A DNA stretch of 64,000 nucleotides from Janthinobacterium aquaticum (GTDB lineage: Bacteria; Pseudomonadota; Gammaproteobacteria; Burkholderiales; Burkholderiaceae_D): the NCBI RefSeq assembly GCF_009208565.1, contig NZ_WFLK01000013.1, positions 1 to 64,000 on the forward strand, written 5' to 3'. The notes under the pieces were generated by a model. The model ran no database searches and had not been told where the DNA came from. It saw nothing but the letters and a program-made list of their open reading frames with translations. Both the position numbers and the translations under genes were made by a program. This document shows, piece after piece, positions 49,122-58,989 of this stretch; positions within the stretch are counted from its first letter, which is position 1, and each line of letters opens with the position of its first letter.

Positions 49122-50447
49122 ATGCCGATCCAGATTCGCAAGCTCGATTCCAGCCAGCCAGGCTTTCAACAAGCGCTGACGACGCTGCTGGCGTTTGACG
49201 CCGGCACCGATGACGCCATCGAGACCGCAGTGGGCAAGATACTGGCCGACGTCAAAGTGCGCGGCGACGCCGCCGTGCTTGAATACACCAACCGCTTCGA
49301 CCGCATCCCGCACGGCGGCGCGGCCGAAATGGGCGCTTTCGATATCTCGCAGGCCGAACTGCAGGCTGCACTGAACGGCCTGCCGTCGGCGCAGCGCGAG
49401 TCCTTGCAGATCGCCGCCCAGCGCATCCGCGCGTTCCACGAACGCCAGCGCGAAGAACTGCGCGGCTTTATGTACACCGAAGCCGATGGCACGGTGCTGG
49501 GGCAGAAAGTCACGCCGCTTGACCGCGTCGGCATCTATGTGCCCGGCGGCAAGGCTGCCTACCCATCATCGGTGCTGATGAACGCGATTCCGGCCCAGGT
49601 GGCCGGCGTCGGTGAAATCATTATGGTGGTGCCGACCCCGGACGGCATCAAAAACCAGATGGTGCTGGCCGCCGCCGCGATTGCCGGCGTGACGCGCGTG
49701 ATTACCATCGGCGGTGCGCAAGCTGTCGGCGCGCTGGCCTACGGCACGCAGACCATCGCCCAGGTCGACAAGATCGTCGGCCCCGGCAACGCCTATGTGG
49801 CAGCGGCCAAGCGGCGCGTGTTCGGCATCGTCGGCATCGACATGATTGCCGGACCTTCCGAAATCCTGGTGCTGTGCGACGGCACCACCGATCCGCACTG
49901 GGTGGCGATGGACCTGTTTTCGCAGGCCGAGCACGACGAGCTGGCGCAAGCCATTTTGCTGTGCCCGGACGCCGCCTATATTGCACGCGTGGAAGAAAGC
50001 ATCGCCCGCCTGCTGCCGACCATGCCGCGCCAGGCCACCATCAGCACCTCGCTGGCCGACCGTGGCGCGTTGATCAAGGTGGCCAGCATGGAAGAGGCCT
50101 GCCGGATCGCCAACGATATCGCGGCCGAACACCTGGAAATCTCGGCTGAAAACCCCGAACAATGGGCCGAGCAGATCCGCCACGCGGGCGCGATGTTCCT
50201 CGGGCGCTTTTCATCCGAGTCGCTGGGTGACTATTGCTGTGGTCCCAACCACGTGCTGCCGACTTCGCGCACCGCGCGCTTTTCGTCGCCGCTGGGCGTG
50301 TATGACTTCCAGAAGCGTTCGTCGGTGATACACGTCAGCGAAGCGGGCGCGCAAACACTGGGCCGCGTGGCGGCCACACTGGCCTATGGCGAAGGCCTGC
50401 AGGCGCATGCGCGCAGCGCCGAACTGCGTCTGAAGCCGCAGTCATGA
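49122..50447 (+). CDS. hisD: Histidinol dehydrogenase
   Basis: Zinc enzyme of 441 residues that carries out the last two oxidations to histidine. ATG 49122 with AGGAAA 7 bases upstream; an upstream start lies inside hisG. Motifs: [77 protein letters not shown] and the zinc/active-site region near [18 protein letters not shown]. Its stop overlaps the next gene (methyltransferase) by four bases. Confidence 0.97.
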   Translation: MPIQIRKLDSSQPGFQQALTTLLAFDAGTDDAIETAVGKILADVKVRGDAAVLEYTNRFDRIPHGGAAEMGAFDISQAELQAALNGLPSAQRESLQIAAQRIRAFHERQREELRGFMYTEADGTVLGQKVTPLDRVGIYVPGGKAAYPSSVLMNAIPAQVAGVGEIIMVVPTPDGIKNQMVLAAAAIAGVTRVITIGGAQAVGALAYGTQTIAQVDKIVGPGNAYVAAAKRRVFGIVGIDMIAGPSEILVLCDGTTDPHWVAMDLFSQAEHDELAQAILLCPDAAYIARVEESIARLLPTMPRQATISTSLADRGALIKVASMEEACRIANDIAAEHLEISAENPEQWAEQIRHAGAMFLGRFSSESLGDYCCGPNHVLPTSRTARFSSPLGVYDFQKRSSVIHVSEAGAQTLGRVAATLAYGEGLQAHARSAELRLKPQS

Positions 50448-51334
50448 CGGAGACGGCGGCGCAGCCGGTGTGGCTCGACCAGGTCTATTGCGAAGACGCG
50501 CTGGCCGGGCTGGCGCGCATTGCCGATGGCTCGGTCGACCTGATCCTGACCGATCCGCCGTACAACCTGGGCAAGGATTACGGCAACGGCTCTGACCGGC
50601 AGACGCTGGACGACTACTTGCGCTGGACCGAGCAGTGGATCGACGCCGCGCTGCCCAAGCTCAAAGCCAACGGCAGCCTGTATGTGTTTACCACCTGGCG
50701 CAATTCGCCGGAGGTATTCGTCATGCTCAAGCAGCGCATGACGATGATGAATGAAATCATCTGGGACCGCCGCGTGCCGTCGATGGGCGGCAGCGTGCGC
50801 AGTTTTACCTCAGTGCATGACACCATCGGTTTTTTCGTCAAGCGCAAGGACTACTATTTCGACCTCGACGCGGTGCGCATCGCCTACGATGCCGCGACCA
50901 AGAAAGCGCGTTCGCGCTCGATCTTTGTCGGCGCCAAATGGCTGGAACTGGGCTACAACCCGAAAGACCTGTGGAGTGTGTCGCGCCTGCACAAGGAGCA
51001 TCCGGAGCGGGCCGACCATCCGACCCAGAAGCCACTGGAAATCATCGAGCGCATGGTGAAAGCGTCCTGTCCGCCGGGCGGGGTGGTGCTGGACCTGTTC
51101 ATGGGCAGTGGCACCACTGCACTGGCGGCGCTGCGCTGCGGACGTCACTTTGTCGGTTTTGAATTGAATCGCGACTATTGCGCGATTATCGAACAGCGGC
51201 TGGCGGCGCAGCACGCCGCCATGTCGGCGCCAAAAGAAACGGTGTTGCCGGCCAAGCCGGCCAGGCGCAAGCCGACGGCGCGAAAAACCCTCGCGAAAAA
51301 GCCGGTCGCCGTGGCGAAAGACGTTTCCATCTAG
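50444..51334 (+). CDS. DNA methyltransferase (YhdJ-like, N6-adenine/N4-cytosine) inside the his operon
   Basis: Protein of 296 residues. Beta-class order: catalytic D37-P-P-Y40 in [18 protein letters not shown] and AdoMet motif [20 protein letters not shown] near residue 215-235; [17 protein letters not shown] between them. The sequence resembles the orphan adenine methyltransferase YhdJ. The last ~50 residues are a Lys/Ala/Pro tail that may bind DNA non-specifically. It starts as ATGA on the hisD stop and ends 18 bases before hisC, so it is transcribed and partly coupled with the his genes. No restriction nuclease is nearby. GC-rich codon use equals its neighbours, so it is not a recent arrival. 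DPPY favours adenine as target; the recognition site is unknown. Confidence 0.93.
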   Translation: MTETAAQPVWLDQVYCEDALAGLARIADGSVDLILTDPPYNLGKDYGNGSDRQTLDDYLRWTEQWIDAALPKLKANGSLYVFTTWRNSPEVFVMLKQRMTMMNEIIWDRRVPSMGGSVRSFTSVHDTIGFFVKRKDYYFDLDAVRIAYDAATKKARSRSIFVGAKWLELGYNPKDLWSVSRLHKEHPERADHPTQKPLEIIERMVKASCPPGGVVLDLFMGSGTTALAALRCGRHFVGFELNRDYCAIIEQRLAAQHAAMSAPKETVLPAKPARRKPTARKTLAKKPVAVAKDVSI

Positions 51335-51352
51335 ACAGGAGTATTGGCAAGC

Positions 51353-52447
51353 ATGGCTTTCCTCGATCAGTTAATCAGCAATACCGTGCGTGCCGATGTC
51401 CGCGCCACTGGCAGCTACCATGTGCCAGATGCGTCCGGCTATATCAAGCTCGATGCGATGGAAAACCCGTATCTGCTGCCGCAGCCGCTGCGCGACGAGC
51501 TGGGCGCGCGCCTGGCCGGCGCCGTGCTCAACCGCTATCCGCCCGCATACGACACGCTCAAGGCCGCCATCTGCCGCACGCTGGGCGTGCCGGCTGGCTA
51601 CGATGTCTTGCTGGGCAACGGTTCCGATGAACTGATCTCGATCCTGGCCATGGCCTGCGCGCGCCAGGGCGAAGCGCGCCGTGCCGTCATGCTGGCGCCG
51701 GTGCCGGGCTTTGTGATGGTGCCGCGCTCGGCGCAGTTTGCTGGCATGGAGTTTGTCGGCGTGCCGCTGCGCAGCGACTTCAGCCTCGACATGGACGCCA
51801 TGCTGGCAGCGATTGCCGAACACCGCCCATCGCTGGTGTTCCTGGCCTATCCGAACAATCCGACCGGCAACCTGTTTGCCACCGACGATATCGAGCGCAT
51901 CATTGCCGCGCTCGGCGACACCGGCATTGCCGTGCTCGATGAAGCGTATGAACCGTTTGCCCAGCAAAGCTTCATGCCTCGCCTGCCCGAATTCGACAAT
52001 CTGGTGGTGATGCGCACGGTGTCGAAGCTGGGCCTGGCCGGCATTCGCCTTGGCTACATGTCGGCTGCACCGGCGCTGCTGGCGCAATTTGAAAAAGTGC
52101 GCCCGCCTTACAACGTCAATATCCTCACGCAGGTAGCGGCCGAATTCGCGCTCGAACATATCGCTGTGCTCAATGCCCAGGCCGACTTGCTCAACAGCGC
52201 ACGCGATGCACTGGCAGCGCAGCTGGCAGCACTGCCCGGCGTCACCGTATTTGCCTCAAAAGCAAATTTTCTATTGATTCGTGTGGCTGATTCCGACGAA
52301 GTTTATGCAAAGCTGCTTGCTCACCGGGTTTTAGTTAAAAATATGAGTAAAATGCATGCTGTGCTGGCCAACTGCCTGCGTATCAGCGTCAGTACCCCCG
52401 AAGAAAATGCCCTTTTTTACGATGCCCTCAAGGCATCGATCGTTTAG
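51353..52447 (+). CDS. hisC: Histidinol-phosphate aminotransferase
   Basis: PLP enzyme of 364 residues moving an amino group from glutamate to imidazole-acetol phosphate. Motifs: [68 protein letters not shown], and the PLP lysine in [19 protein letters not shown] 51353 is preferred; AGGAG lies 11 bases upstream and an alternative TTG at 51344 sits very close to it. Follows the embedded methyltransferase. Confidence 0.96.
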   Translation: MAFLDQLISNTVRADVRATGSYHVPDASGYIKLDAMENPYLLPQPLRDELGARLAGAVLNRYPPAYDTLKAAICRTLGVPAGYDVLLGNGSDELISILAMACARQGEARRAVMLAPVPGFVMVPRSAQFAGMEFVGVPLRSDFSLDMDAMLAAIAEHRPSLVFLAYPNNPTGNLFATDDIERIIAALGDTGIAVLDEAYEPFAQQSFMPRLPEFDNLVVMRTVSKLGLAGIRLGYMSAAPALLAQFEKVRPPYNVNILTQVAAEFALEHIAVLNAQADLLNSARDALAAQLAALPGVTVFASKANFLLIRVADSDEVYAKLLAHRVLVKNMSKMHAVLANCLRISVSTPEENALFYDALKASIV

Positions 52448-52467
52448 CCCATCGCCAGAGTCCCCTC

Positions 52468-53058
52468 ATGAACCGCACCGCAGATATCACGCGCAATACC
52501 AACGAGACGCAAGTTCGCGTCGCCATCAACCTTGACGGTACCGGCCAGCAAAAGCTCAATACCGGCGTGCCTTTCCTCGACCATATGCTCGACCAGATCG
52601 CCCGCCATGGCCTGATCGACATGGAAATCGAAGCGACCGGCGACGTGCATATCGACAACCACCATACGGTGGAAGACGTGGGCATCACGCTGGGCATGGC
52701 GGTGGCCAAGGCCATCGGCGACAAGAAGGGCATCCGCCGCTACGGCCATGCCTATGTGCCGCTCGATGAAGCGCTGTCGCGCGTGGTACTCGACTTTTCG
52801 GGCCGCCCTGGCATCGAATACCATATTCCGTTTACGCGTGCGATGATTGCCGGCTTCGACGTCGACCTGACGCTGGAGTTTTTCCGCGGCTTTGTCAACC
52901 ATGCCGGCGTCACGCTGCATATCGACAACCTGCGCGGCACCAACGCCCATCACCAGTGCGAGACCGTCTTCAAGGCCTTTGGCCGCGCCCTGCGCATGGC
53001 CGCCGAGCACGACGAGCGCGCTGCCGGCATCATTCCCTCGACCAAGGGCAGCCTGTAA
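52468..53058 (+). CDS. hisB: Imidazoleglycerol-phosphate dehydratase (monofunctional)
   Basis: Protein of 196 residues, manganese enzyme of the seventh step. Metal-binding motifs [14 protein letters not shown] and [34 protein letters not shown] near the N-terminus. No histidinol-phosphatase domain is fused, as usual in betaproteobacteria. 20 bases after hisC. Confidence 0.97.
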   Translation: MNRTADITRNTNETQVRVAINLDGTGQQKLNTGVPFLDHMLDQIARHGLIDMEIEATGDVHIDNHHTVEDVGITLGMAVAKAIGDKKGIRRYGHAYVPLDEALSRVVLDFSGRPGIEYHIPFTRAMIAGFDVDLTLEFFRGFVNHAGVTLHIDNLRGTNAHHQCETVFKAFGRALRMAAEHDERAAGIIPSTKGSL

Positions 53059-53096
53059 GCGCTGGCTTCTTGTCTGCTAACTCTGAGATGAAACAC

Positions 53097-53735
53097 ATGA
53101 AAAAAATTGTGGTGGTGGATTACGGCATGGGCAATCTGCGCTCGGTGGCGCAAGCGCTGCGCGCCGTGGCGCCGGACGCCGACGTGCGCATTTCCGGCGA
53201 AGTGGCCGATATCGACAGCGCCGACCGCATCGTGCTGCCTGGCCAGGGCGCCATGCCCGACTGCATGCGCAGCCTGCGTGAATCGGGCGTGCAGGAAGCG
53301 TTGTTGCGCGCTGCCAACAACAAGCCGATGATGGGCGTGTGCATCGGCGAACAGATGCTGTTTGACGGCAGCGAAGAAGGCAATGCGGCCGGCCTCGGTC
53401 TGTTGCCTGGCAAAGTCGTGCGTTTCCAGCTCGACGGCCAGCTGCAGGAAGACGGTTCGCGCTTCAAGGTGCCGCAAATGGGCTGGAACCAGGTGCGCCA
53501 GACGGCGCCGCATGCCTTGTGGGACGGCATTGCCGACAACGCCTATTTCTATTTCGTGCACAGCTATTTTGCTCAGCCTCAAGAGGCTGCGCATACAGTC
53601 GGCCAGACTATCTACGGCAAGCCGTTCGCGTGCGCGGTGGCCCGTGATAATATTTTCGCTACCCAGTTTCACCCTGAAAAAAGCGCGGCTGCCGGTTTGC
53701 AGCTGTACAAGAATTTCGTTAACTGGCAACCGTGA
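53097..53735 (+). CDS. hisH: Imidazole glycerol phosphate synthase, glutaminase subunit
   Basis: Class I glutamine amidotransferase of 212 residues supplying ammonia to HisF. ATG 53097 gives [20 protein letters not shown] 53088 is nine bases upstream in frame. Nucleophile C82 in [13 protein letters not shown], with H and E in [10 protein letters not shown]. 38 bases after hisB. Confidence 0.97.
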   Translation: MKKIVVVDYGMGNLRSVAQALRAVAPDADVRISGEVADIDSADRIVLPGQGAMPDCMRSLRESGVQEALLRAANNKPMMGVCIGEQMLFDGSEEGNAAGLGLLPGKVVRFQLDGQLQEDGSRFKVPQMGWNQVRQTAPHALWDGIADNAYFYFVHSYFAQPQEAAHTVGQTIYGKPFACAVARDNIFATQFHPEKSAAAGLQLYKNFVNWQP

Positions 53736-53797
53736 GCGTGTCGCCGGCTAGTTTGCCTTTCACCCACTGCATTTCACCACTTTAAACCACACTGACC

Positions 53798-54586
53798 ATG
53801 CTGCTTATTCCCGCCATCGACCTCAAAGACGGTCACTGCGTACGCCTGAAACAAGGCGATATGGAACTTGCCACCGTATTTTCCGAAGACCCTGCCGACA
53901 TGGCGCGCCATTGGCTCAAGCAAGGCGCGCGCAGGCTGCATCTGGTCGACCTGAACGGCGCGTTTGCCGGCAAGCCGAAAAATGAAGGCGCCATCAAGGC
54001 CATCCTGGCAGCGGTGCAGGACTTCGCGGAAGAAAACGGCATCGATGAAATTCCGGTGCAATTGGGCGGCGGCATCCGTGACCTCGACACCATCGAGCGC
54101 TACCTCGACGCCGGCATTACCTATGTGATCATCGGTACGGCCGCAGTGAAGAGCCCGGGTTTCCTGCATGACGCCTGCGGCGCTTTCCCTGGCCATATCA
54201 TCGTCGGCCTCGACGCCAAGGACGGCAAGGTGGCGACCGACGGCTGGAGCAAGATGTCGGGCCACGAAGTGATCGACCTGGCGAAAAAATTCGAAGCCTA
54301 TGGCGTTGAATCGATCATCTATACCGATATCGGCCGTGACGGCATGATGGGCGGCATCAATATCGAAGCGACCGTCAAGCTGGCGCAAGCGGTCAAGATT
54401 CCCGTGATCGCTTCGGGCGGCCTGCACAACCTGGGCGACGTCGAAGCGCTGTGCGCGGTGCAGGATGAAGGCATCGAAGGGGTGATCTGCGGCCGTTCGA
54501 TCTACGAAGGCACGATCGACCTGGCCCAGGCGCAACTGCGCGCCGATGAACTGAGCGGCGACATCGACAGCGACGCCGACGCCTGA
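53798..54586 (+). CDS. hisA: ProFAR isomerase
   Basis: TIM-barrel isomerase of 262 residues. Catalytic aspartates in [20 protein letters not shown] and [19 protein letters not shown]; phosphate-binding [20 protein letters not shown] and [16 protein letters not shown] short acidic tail ([11 protein letters not shown]) makes it slightly longer than usual. 62 bases after hisH. Confidence 0.97.
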   Translation: MLLIPAIDLKDGHCVRLKQGDMELATVFSEDPADMARHWLKQGARRLHLVDLNGAFAGKPKNEGAIKAILAAVQDFAEENGIDEIPVQLGGGIRDLDTIERYLDAGITYVIIGTAAVKSPGFLHDACGAFPGHIIVGLDAKDGKVATDGWSKMSGHEVIDLAKKFEAYGVESIIYTDIGRDGMMGGINIEATVKLAQAVKIPVIASGGLHNLGDVEALCAVQDEGIEGVICGRSIYEGTIDLAQAQLRADELSGDIDSDADA

Positions 54587-54657
54587 TGCCAATCCGGCGC
54601 GCCATGGCGGCTTGCCCGCCCGGCGCGCTACTCTAGTGGCGACAATCTGGATTAATC

Positions 54658-55419
<762 letters not shown>

Positions 55420-55431
55420 TTAGAGGAAAAT

Positions 55432-55869
55432 ATGCAAAACGGAACAATTGTGCCCAGCAACGCCAAGTGGCTCAAGAAGGTCAAATGGGACGAGCACGGC
55501 CTGGTGCCGGTGATCGCGCAGGAAGCGGGCAGCAACGATGTGCTGATGTTTGCCTGGATGAACCGCGATGCGCTGGCGCGCACGGTGGAGCTGGGCGAGG
55601 CCGTCTACTGGAGTCGTTCGCGCAAGAAGCTGTGGCACAAGGGCGAAGAGTCGGGCCATACGCAAAAGGTGCTGGAAATCCGCCTCGACTGCGATGAAGA
55701 CGTGGTACTGCTCAAGGTCGAGCAGGCCGGCGGCATCGCCTGCCATACCGGCCGCCATGCGTGCTTTTACCAGAAGTTCGAAGGTGACGAGAAGACCGGC
55801 GAATGGCAGGTTGTCGAGCCGGTGCTGAAAGACCCTGACACCATCTACACGGAAACCAAAAGCAAATGA
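55432..55869 (+). CDS. hisI: Phosphoribosyl-AMP cyclohydrolase
   Basis: Protein of 145 residues, third step of the pathway, not fused to HisE. Motifs [40 protein letters not shown], and the zinc-binding [12 protein letters not shown] and [13 protein letters not shown]. Overlaps hisE by four bases. Confidence 0.97.
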   Translation: MQNGTIVPSNAKWLKKVKWDEHGLVPVIAQEAGSNDVLMFAWMNRDALARTVELGEAVYWSRSRKKLWHKGEESGHTQKVLEIRLDCDEDVVLLKVEQAGGIACHTGRHACFYQKFEGDEKTGEWQVVEPVLKDPDTIYTETKSK

Positions 55870-56237
55870 GTGAAACCCTGAAGCGCCTGGCGGCCGTGAT
55901 CGAATCGCGCAAGCTGGCCAATGGCGGCGATCCGGCTACTTCCTACGTGGCGAGGCTGTTTGCCAAGGGCGACGACGCCATCCTGAAGAAGATCGGCGAA
56001 GAAGCCACCGAAACGGTGATGGCCGCCAAGGATGCACGGCGCGACAATGATCCATCCAAAGTGCTATACGAATGTGCCGACCTGTGGTTTCATTCGCTGG
56101 TGATGCTGGCCCAGTTCGACCTGACGCCGCAGCAGGTGCTCGACGAGCTGGCGCGCCGTGAAGGCATTTCCGGTATCGAGGAAAAGGCCGCGCGCAAGGA
56201 TGTGCTGCGCGACGTCGACGAGGCCGACAAACACTAA
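55866..56237 (+). CDS. hisE: Phosphoribosyl-ATP pyrophosphohydrolase
   Basis: All-helical MazG-like enzyme of 123 residues, second step of the pathway. Motifs: [30 protein letters not shown] and [20 protein letters not shown]. Coupled to hisI by the ATGA overlap; 12 bases before hinT. Confidence 0.97.
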   Translation: MSETLKRLAAVIESRKLANGGDPATSYVARLFAKGDDAILKKIGEEATETVMAAKDARRDNDPSKVLYECADLWFHSLVMLAQFDLTPQQVLDELARREGISGIEEKAARKDVLRDVDEADKH

Positions 56238-56249
56238 ACTGGAGCAGGC

Positions 56250-56621
56250 GTGGATAACTGTATTTTTTGCAAGATTGCTGAAAAGAAGATTCCTTCGACC
56301 ATCGTGTACGAGGATGATGAACTGCTGGCCTTCAAGGACATCAATCCGGCCGCCCCCGTGCATCTGCTGCTGATTCCGAAGCGCCACGTGGCCAGCCTGT
56401 CCGATTGCGACGACAGCCACACGGCCGTATTGGGCAAGTTGCTGCGCCTGGCGCCGAAACTGGCGGCCGAATTCGGCTGCGCCGTCAGCTACGCTGCCGA
56501 TGGTACGCCATCGGGCGGCTACAAGACCCTGATCAACAGCGGTCCCGACGGTGGCCAGGAAGTGTATCACCTGCACATGCATGTGCTCGGCGGCCCGCGG
56601 CCATGGCGCGGCCAGCACTGA
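56250..56621 (+). CDS. hinT: Histidine-triad nucleotide-binding protein (HinT-like)
   Basis: HIT-family hydrolase of 123 residues acting on purine nucleoside phosphoramidates. Histidine triad in [15 protein letters not shown] (H-x-H-x-H); N-terminal [20 protein letters not shown] and [23 protein letters not shown] start with GGAG upstream. Reads on from the his operon, as often in betaproteobacteria. Confidence 0.95.
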   Translation: MDNCIFCKIAEKKIPSTIVYEDDELLAFKDINPAAPVHLLLIPKRHVASLSDCDDSHTAVLGKLLRLAPKLAAEFGCAVSYAADGTPSGGYKTLINSGPDGGQEVYHLHMHVLGGPRPWRGQH

Positions 56622-56703
56622 CAATGCGCGGCACGTCCGGTTCGCGTGTATACTACCGGCATTGGTTGATGCTATCGGGGCCAGGTCCCGCAAGGAGAAA
56701 ATG

Positions 56704-56934
56704 ATGGGTTCATTGAGTATTTGGCACTGGCTGATTGTGCTGGTGATTGTGATGCTGGTATTCGGCACCAAAAAGCTGGGCAATATGGGTGGCGATATCG
56801 GCAAGGCCGTCAAAGGCTTCAAGGATGGCGTCAAGGGTGAAGACGACACCACCAAGACCCCGCCAGCGGCGCCATCGCAGGTGGCCGACAAGAGCACGAT
56901 CGACGTCGAAACGAAAGAGAAAAACAAGTTGTGA
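56704..56934 (+). CDS. tatA: Sec-independent translocase subunit TatA
   Basis: Protein of 76 residues: one N-terminal membrane helix ([16 protein letters not shown]), then the [20 protein letters not shown] amphipathic helix and a charged tail. Forms the pore of the twin-arginine translocase. ATG 56704 has AAGGAG 6 bases upstream; ATG 56701 is directly before it. One client is probably the LD-carboxypeptidase with SRRRF signal in this window. Confidence 0.95.
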   Translation: MGSLSIWHWLIVLVIVMLVFGTKKLGNMGGDIGKAVKGFKDGVKGEDDTTKTPPAAPSQVADKSTIDVETKEKNKL

Positions 56935-56981
56935 TGGGCTGGCGGACTTGAGTCCGCCAGGTCGCCAGCACTTGTCCGTTT

Positions 56982-57536
56982 ATGATCGATCTTGGTCTTT
57001 CTAAAATCGCCATTATTGGCGTGGTGGCGCTGATCGTGATCGGCCCTGAAAAGCTGCCCAAAGTGGCGCGCATGGCCGGCACGCTGTATGGCCGCGCGCA
57101 GCGTTATCTCAACCAGGTCAAATCCGAAGTCACGCGCGAGATCGAGCTTGAAGAGCTGAAGAACCTGCAGAAGGAAGTGCAGGAGGCGGCGCAGTCGGTC
57201 AAGGTCAGCGTGGAAGAATCCATGCATGGCGTGGAAAATTCGATTTCCGGCAGCCTGGCCGAGGCAGAAGATGCCTGGCGCAGCGATGGCAATTCGCACG
57301 CGGCGCACGATCACGATGGACACGACGCGCATGAAGCGATGCTGCGCGCGACCAATGATGATCTGGCGCGCAAGGCGCGCGAATTCCGGCGCAAGAAGCT
57401 GGTGCGCAATTCTGCCGTGCCCGGCTGGTACAAGCAGCGCCATGGCGGCAAGATGCATGTGCAATCGGCGGCGGCGCGCGTGGCGCGCTTTCGCCCGCGC
57501 AACGCCTCTGCTGCGTCTTCTTCCTTTTACTCATGA
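56982..57536 (+). CDS. tatB: Sec-independent translocase subunit TatB
   Basis: Protein of 184 residues. N-terminal membrane helix and hinge MIDLGLSKIAIIGVVALIVI then GPEKLPKVARMAG typical of TatB, then a long coiled coil (EIELEELKNLQKEVQEAAQS) and a variable, His- and Arg-rich tail (HAAHDHDGHDAHE). It receives Tat substrates together with TatC. Overlaps tatC by four bases. Confidence 0.95.
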   Translation: MIDLGLSKIAIIGVVALIVIGPEKLPKVARMAGTLYGRAQRYLNQVKSEVTREIELEELKNLQKEVQEAAQSVKVSVEESMHGVENSISGSLAEAEDAWRSDGNSHAAHDHDGHDAHEAMLRATNDDLARKAREFRRKKLVRNSAVPGWYKQRHGGKMHVQSAAARVARFRPRNASAASSSFYS

Positions 57537-58288
57537 GCGGCAAATCTCCGGTGGAAGAAACCTTTATTTCGCATCTGGTCGAATTGCGCGACCGCCTGGT
57601 CAAGGCCTCGATCGGCTTTGCGATTGTTTGCGCCGCGCTGTTTTACTGGCCCGGTGCGGCGCACATCTATGACTTTATTGCCGCACCGATGCTGGCCTCG
57701 CTGCCGCCAGGCGCGAAGCTGATTGCCACCGGCGTGGTGTCGCCTTTCCTGATCCCGATGAAGGTCACCTTGCTGGTGGCGTTTATCGTGTCCTTGCCGT
57801 GGGTGCTGTACCAGCTGTGGGCGTTTGTTGCCCCTGGCCTGTATACGCATGAAAAGCGGCTGGTGGCGCCGCTGGTGATTTCCTCGTCGCTGCTGTTTAT
57901 TGCCGGCGTAGCCTTCTGCTATTTCTTTGTTTTTGGCCGGGTGTTTCACTTTATCAGCAACTTTGCGCCCGATTCGATTTCAGTCATGCCCGATATCGAG
58001 AACTATCTCGATTTCGTGATGTCGATGTGCCTGGCCTTTGGCGCCACGTTCGAGGTGCCGGTGGTGGTGGTGATCCTGGTGCGCATGGGCATCGTCAGCG
58101 TGGCCAAGCTCAAGGAAGTGCGCCCGTATGTCATCGTGGGCGCCTTTGTGATTGCCGCCATCGTCACGCCACCCGATGTGGTCAGCCAGTTCTCGCTGGC
58201 GCTGCCGATGTGGTTCCTGTTCGAACTGGGCCTGCTGGTCGCGCCGGTCTTTGTGAAAGCCACGCAGGCGCCTGAAGAAGCATCCTGA
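57533..58288 (+). CDS. tatC: Sec-independent translocase subunit TatC
   Basis: Polytopic inner-membrane protein of 251 residues with six helices; it is the receptor for twin-arginine signals. Motifs: ETFISHLVELRDRLVKASIG, FLIPMKVTLLVAFIVSLPWV, LYQLWAFVAPGLYTHEKR, and TPPDVVSQFSLALPMWFLFE. Last gene of tatABC, followed by a strong terminator. Confidence 0.97.
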   Translation: MSGKSPVEETFISHLVELRDRLVKASIGFAIVCAALFYWPGAAHIYDFIAAPMLASLPPGAKLIATGVVSPFLIPMKVTLLVAFIVSLPWVLYQLWAFVAPGLYTHEKRLVAPLVISSSLLFIAGVAFCYFFVFGRVFHFISNFAPDSISVMPDIENYLDFVMSMCLAFGATFEVPVVVVILVRMGIVSVAKLKEVRPYVIVGAFVIAAIVTPPDVVSQFSLALPMWFLFELGLLVAPVFVKATQAPEEAS

Positions 58289-58312
58289 GCCACATCCTGC
58301 CTGCTGAACAGT

Positions 58313-58351
58313 AAAAAGCCGCAATACCCGACCGGGATTGCGGCTTTTTTT
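58313..58351. terminator. Bidirectional terminator between tatC and the convergent gene
   Basis: AAAAAGCCGCAATACCCG (58313-58330) pairs with CGGGATTGCGGCTTTTT (58333-58349) with one mismatch, A-run on one side and T-run on the other, so it can stop both convergent transcripts. Confidence 0.93.
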
Positions 58352-58375
58352 GCTGCTTGTTGCCGGGCAGCGTGC

Positions 58376-58810
58376 TCAGTGCAGGATCATTCTGGTCAGT
58401 ATGCCCAGGTTCAGCAGCAGCACCGTGGCCATCATCCATTGCAGATGCCGTATGTCAGCGCCATGGCGTGCCTCGGAGCGTTCCAGGCGGGCATCGGTTT
58501 TCTGTTCCAGGGTATCGAATTTGCTGCTCAGCATGACTGCCAGGTTGTTGAGGCGATCAGTGATCGTTGCCGTGCCATGTTCCACTTGCTGCGCCAGCTG
58601 CCTGGCTTTTTGCTCGGCAAGCTGGAATTGCGACATCATATGACGTTCAATGGCGGCCAGTTCGCCTTGCACCACCACGGCAGGCCCCAATACATCATCA
58701 AGCACATCGCCCAGCGCTGCCGCGTGGGCTTCGGCCTGCGGCACGGGCACACCTGCCGAAGACAGCTTTTTCGCATAATCGAGCGTATCGAAAGGAATGG
58801 GCATATGCAT
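58376..58810 (-). CDS. DUF1640-like coiled-coil protein with C-terminal membrane anchor
   Basis: Protein of 144 residues. N-terminal FDTLDYAKKLSSAGVPVPQA EAHAAALGDVL is the head seen in DUF1640 (CCDC90-like) proteins; a coiled coil follows (about 50-120), and a single helix WMMATVLLLNLGILTRMIL closes the chain. In eukaryotes relatives regulate mitochondrial calcium uptake; bacterial function is unknown. AAGGAG is 5 bases before the ATG at 58810. Transcribed toward the terminator shared with tatC. Confidence 0.75.
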   Translation of the reverse strand: MHMPIPFDTLDYAKKLSSAGVPVPQAEAHAAALGDVLDDVLGPAVVVQGELAAIERHMMSQFQLAEQKARQLAQQVEHGTATITDRLNNLAVMLSSKFDTLEQKTDARLERSEARHGADIRHLQWMMATVLLLNLGILTRMILH

Positions 58811-58944
58811 GTGATCTCCTTGTTCTCAGGCTAGCAGAAAAACCGGCAATTGCCAGAAAATTGCGGTCTGCCGTGGTCTGTTCAACAAGCTTATGCCACG
58901 TGTGGCGTATCACTTTGATATGGCGCAAGTGCGCGACAGGCAGC

Positions 58945-58968
58945 AAAAAGGGCGCTTGCGCGCCCTTT
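58945..58968 (-). terminator. Intrinsic terminator of the DUF885 gene
   Basis: On the - strand the stem AAAGGGCG ... CGCCCTTT with a short loop is followed by a T-run (AAAAA on the + strand at 58945-58949). It begins 22 bases after the DUF885 stop codon. Confidence 0.8.
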
Positions 58969-58989
58969 CAAGCCAATCGCCGGTTGGCT

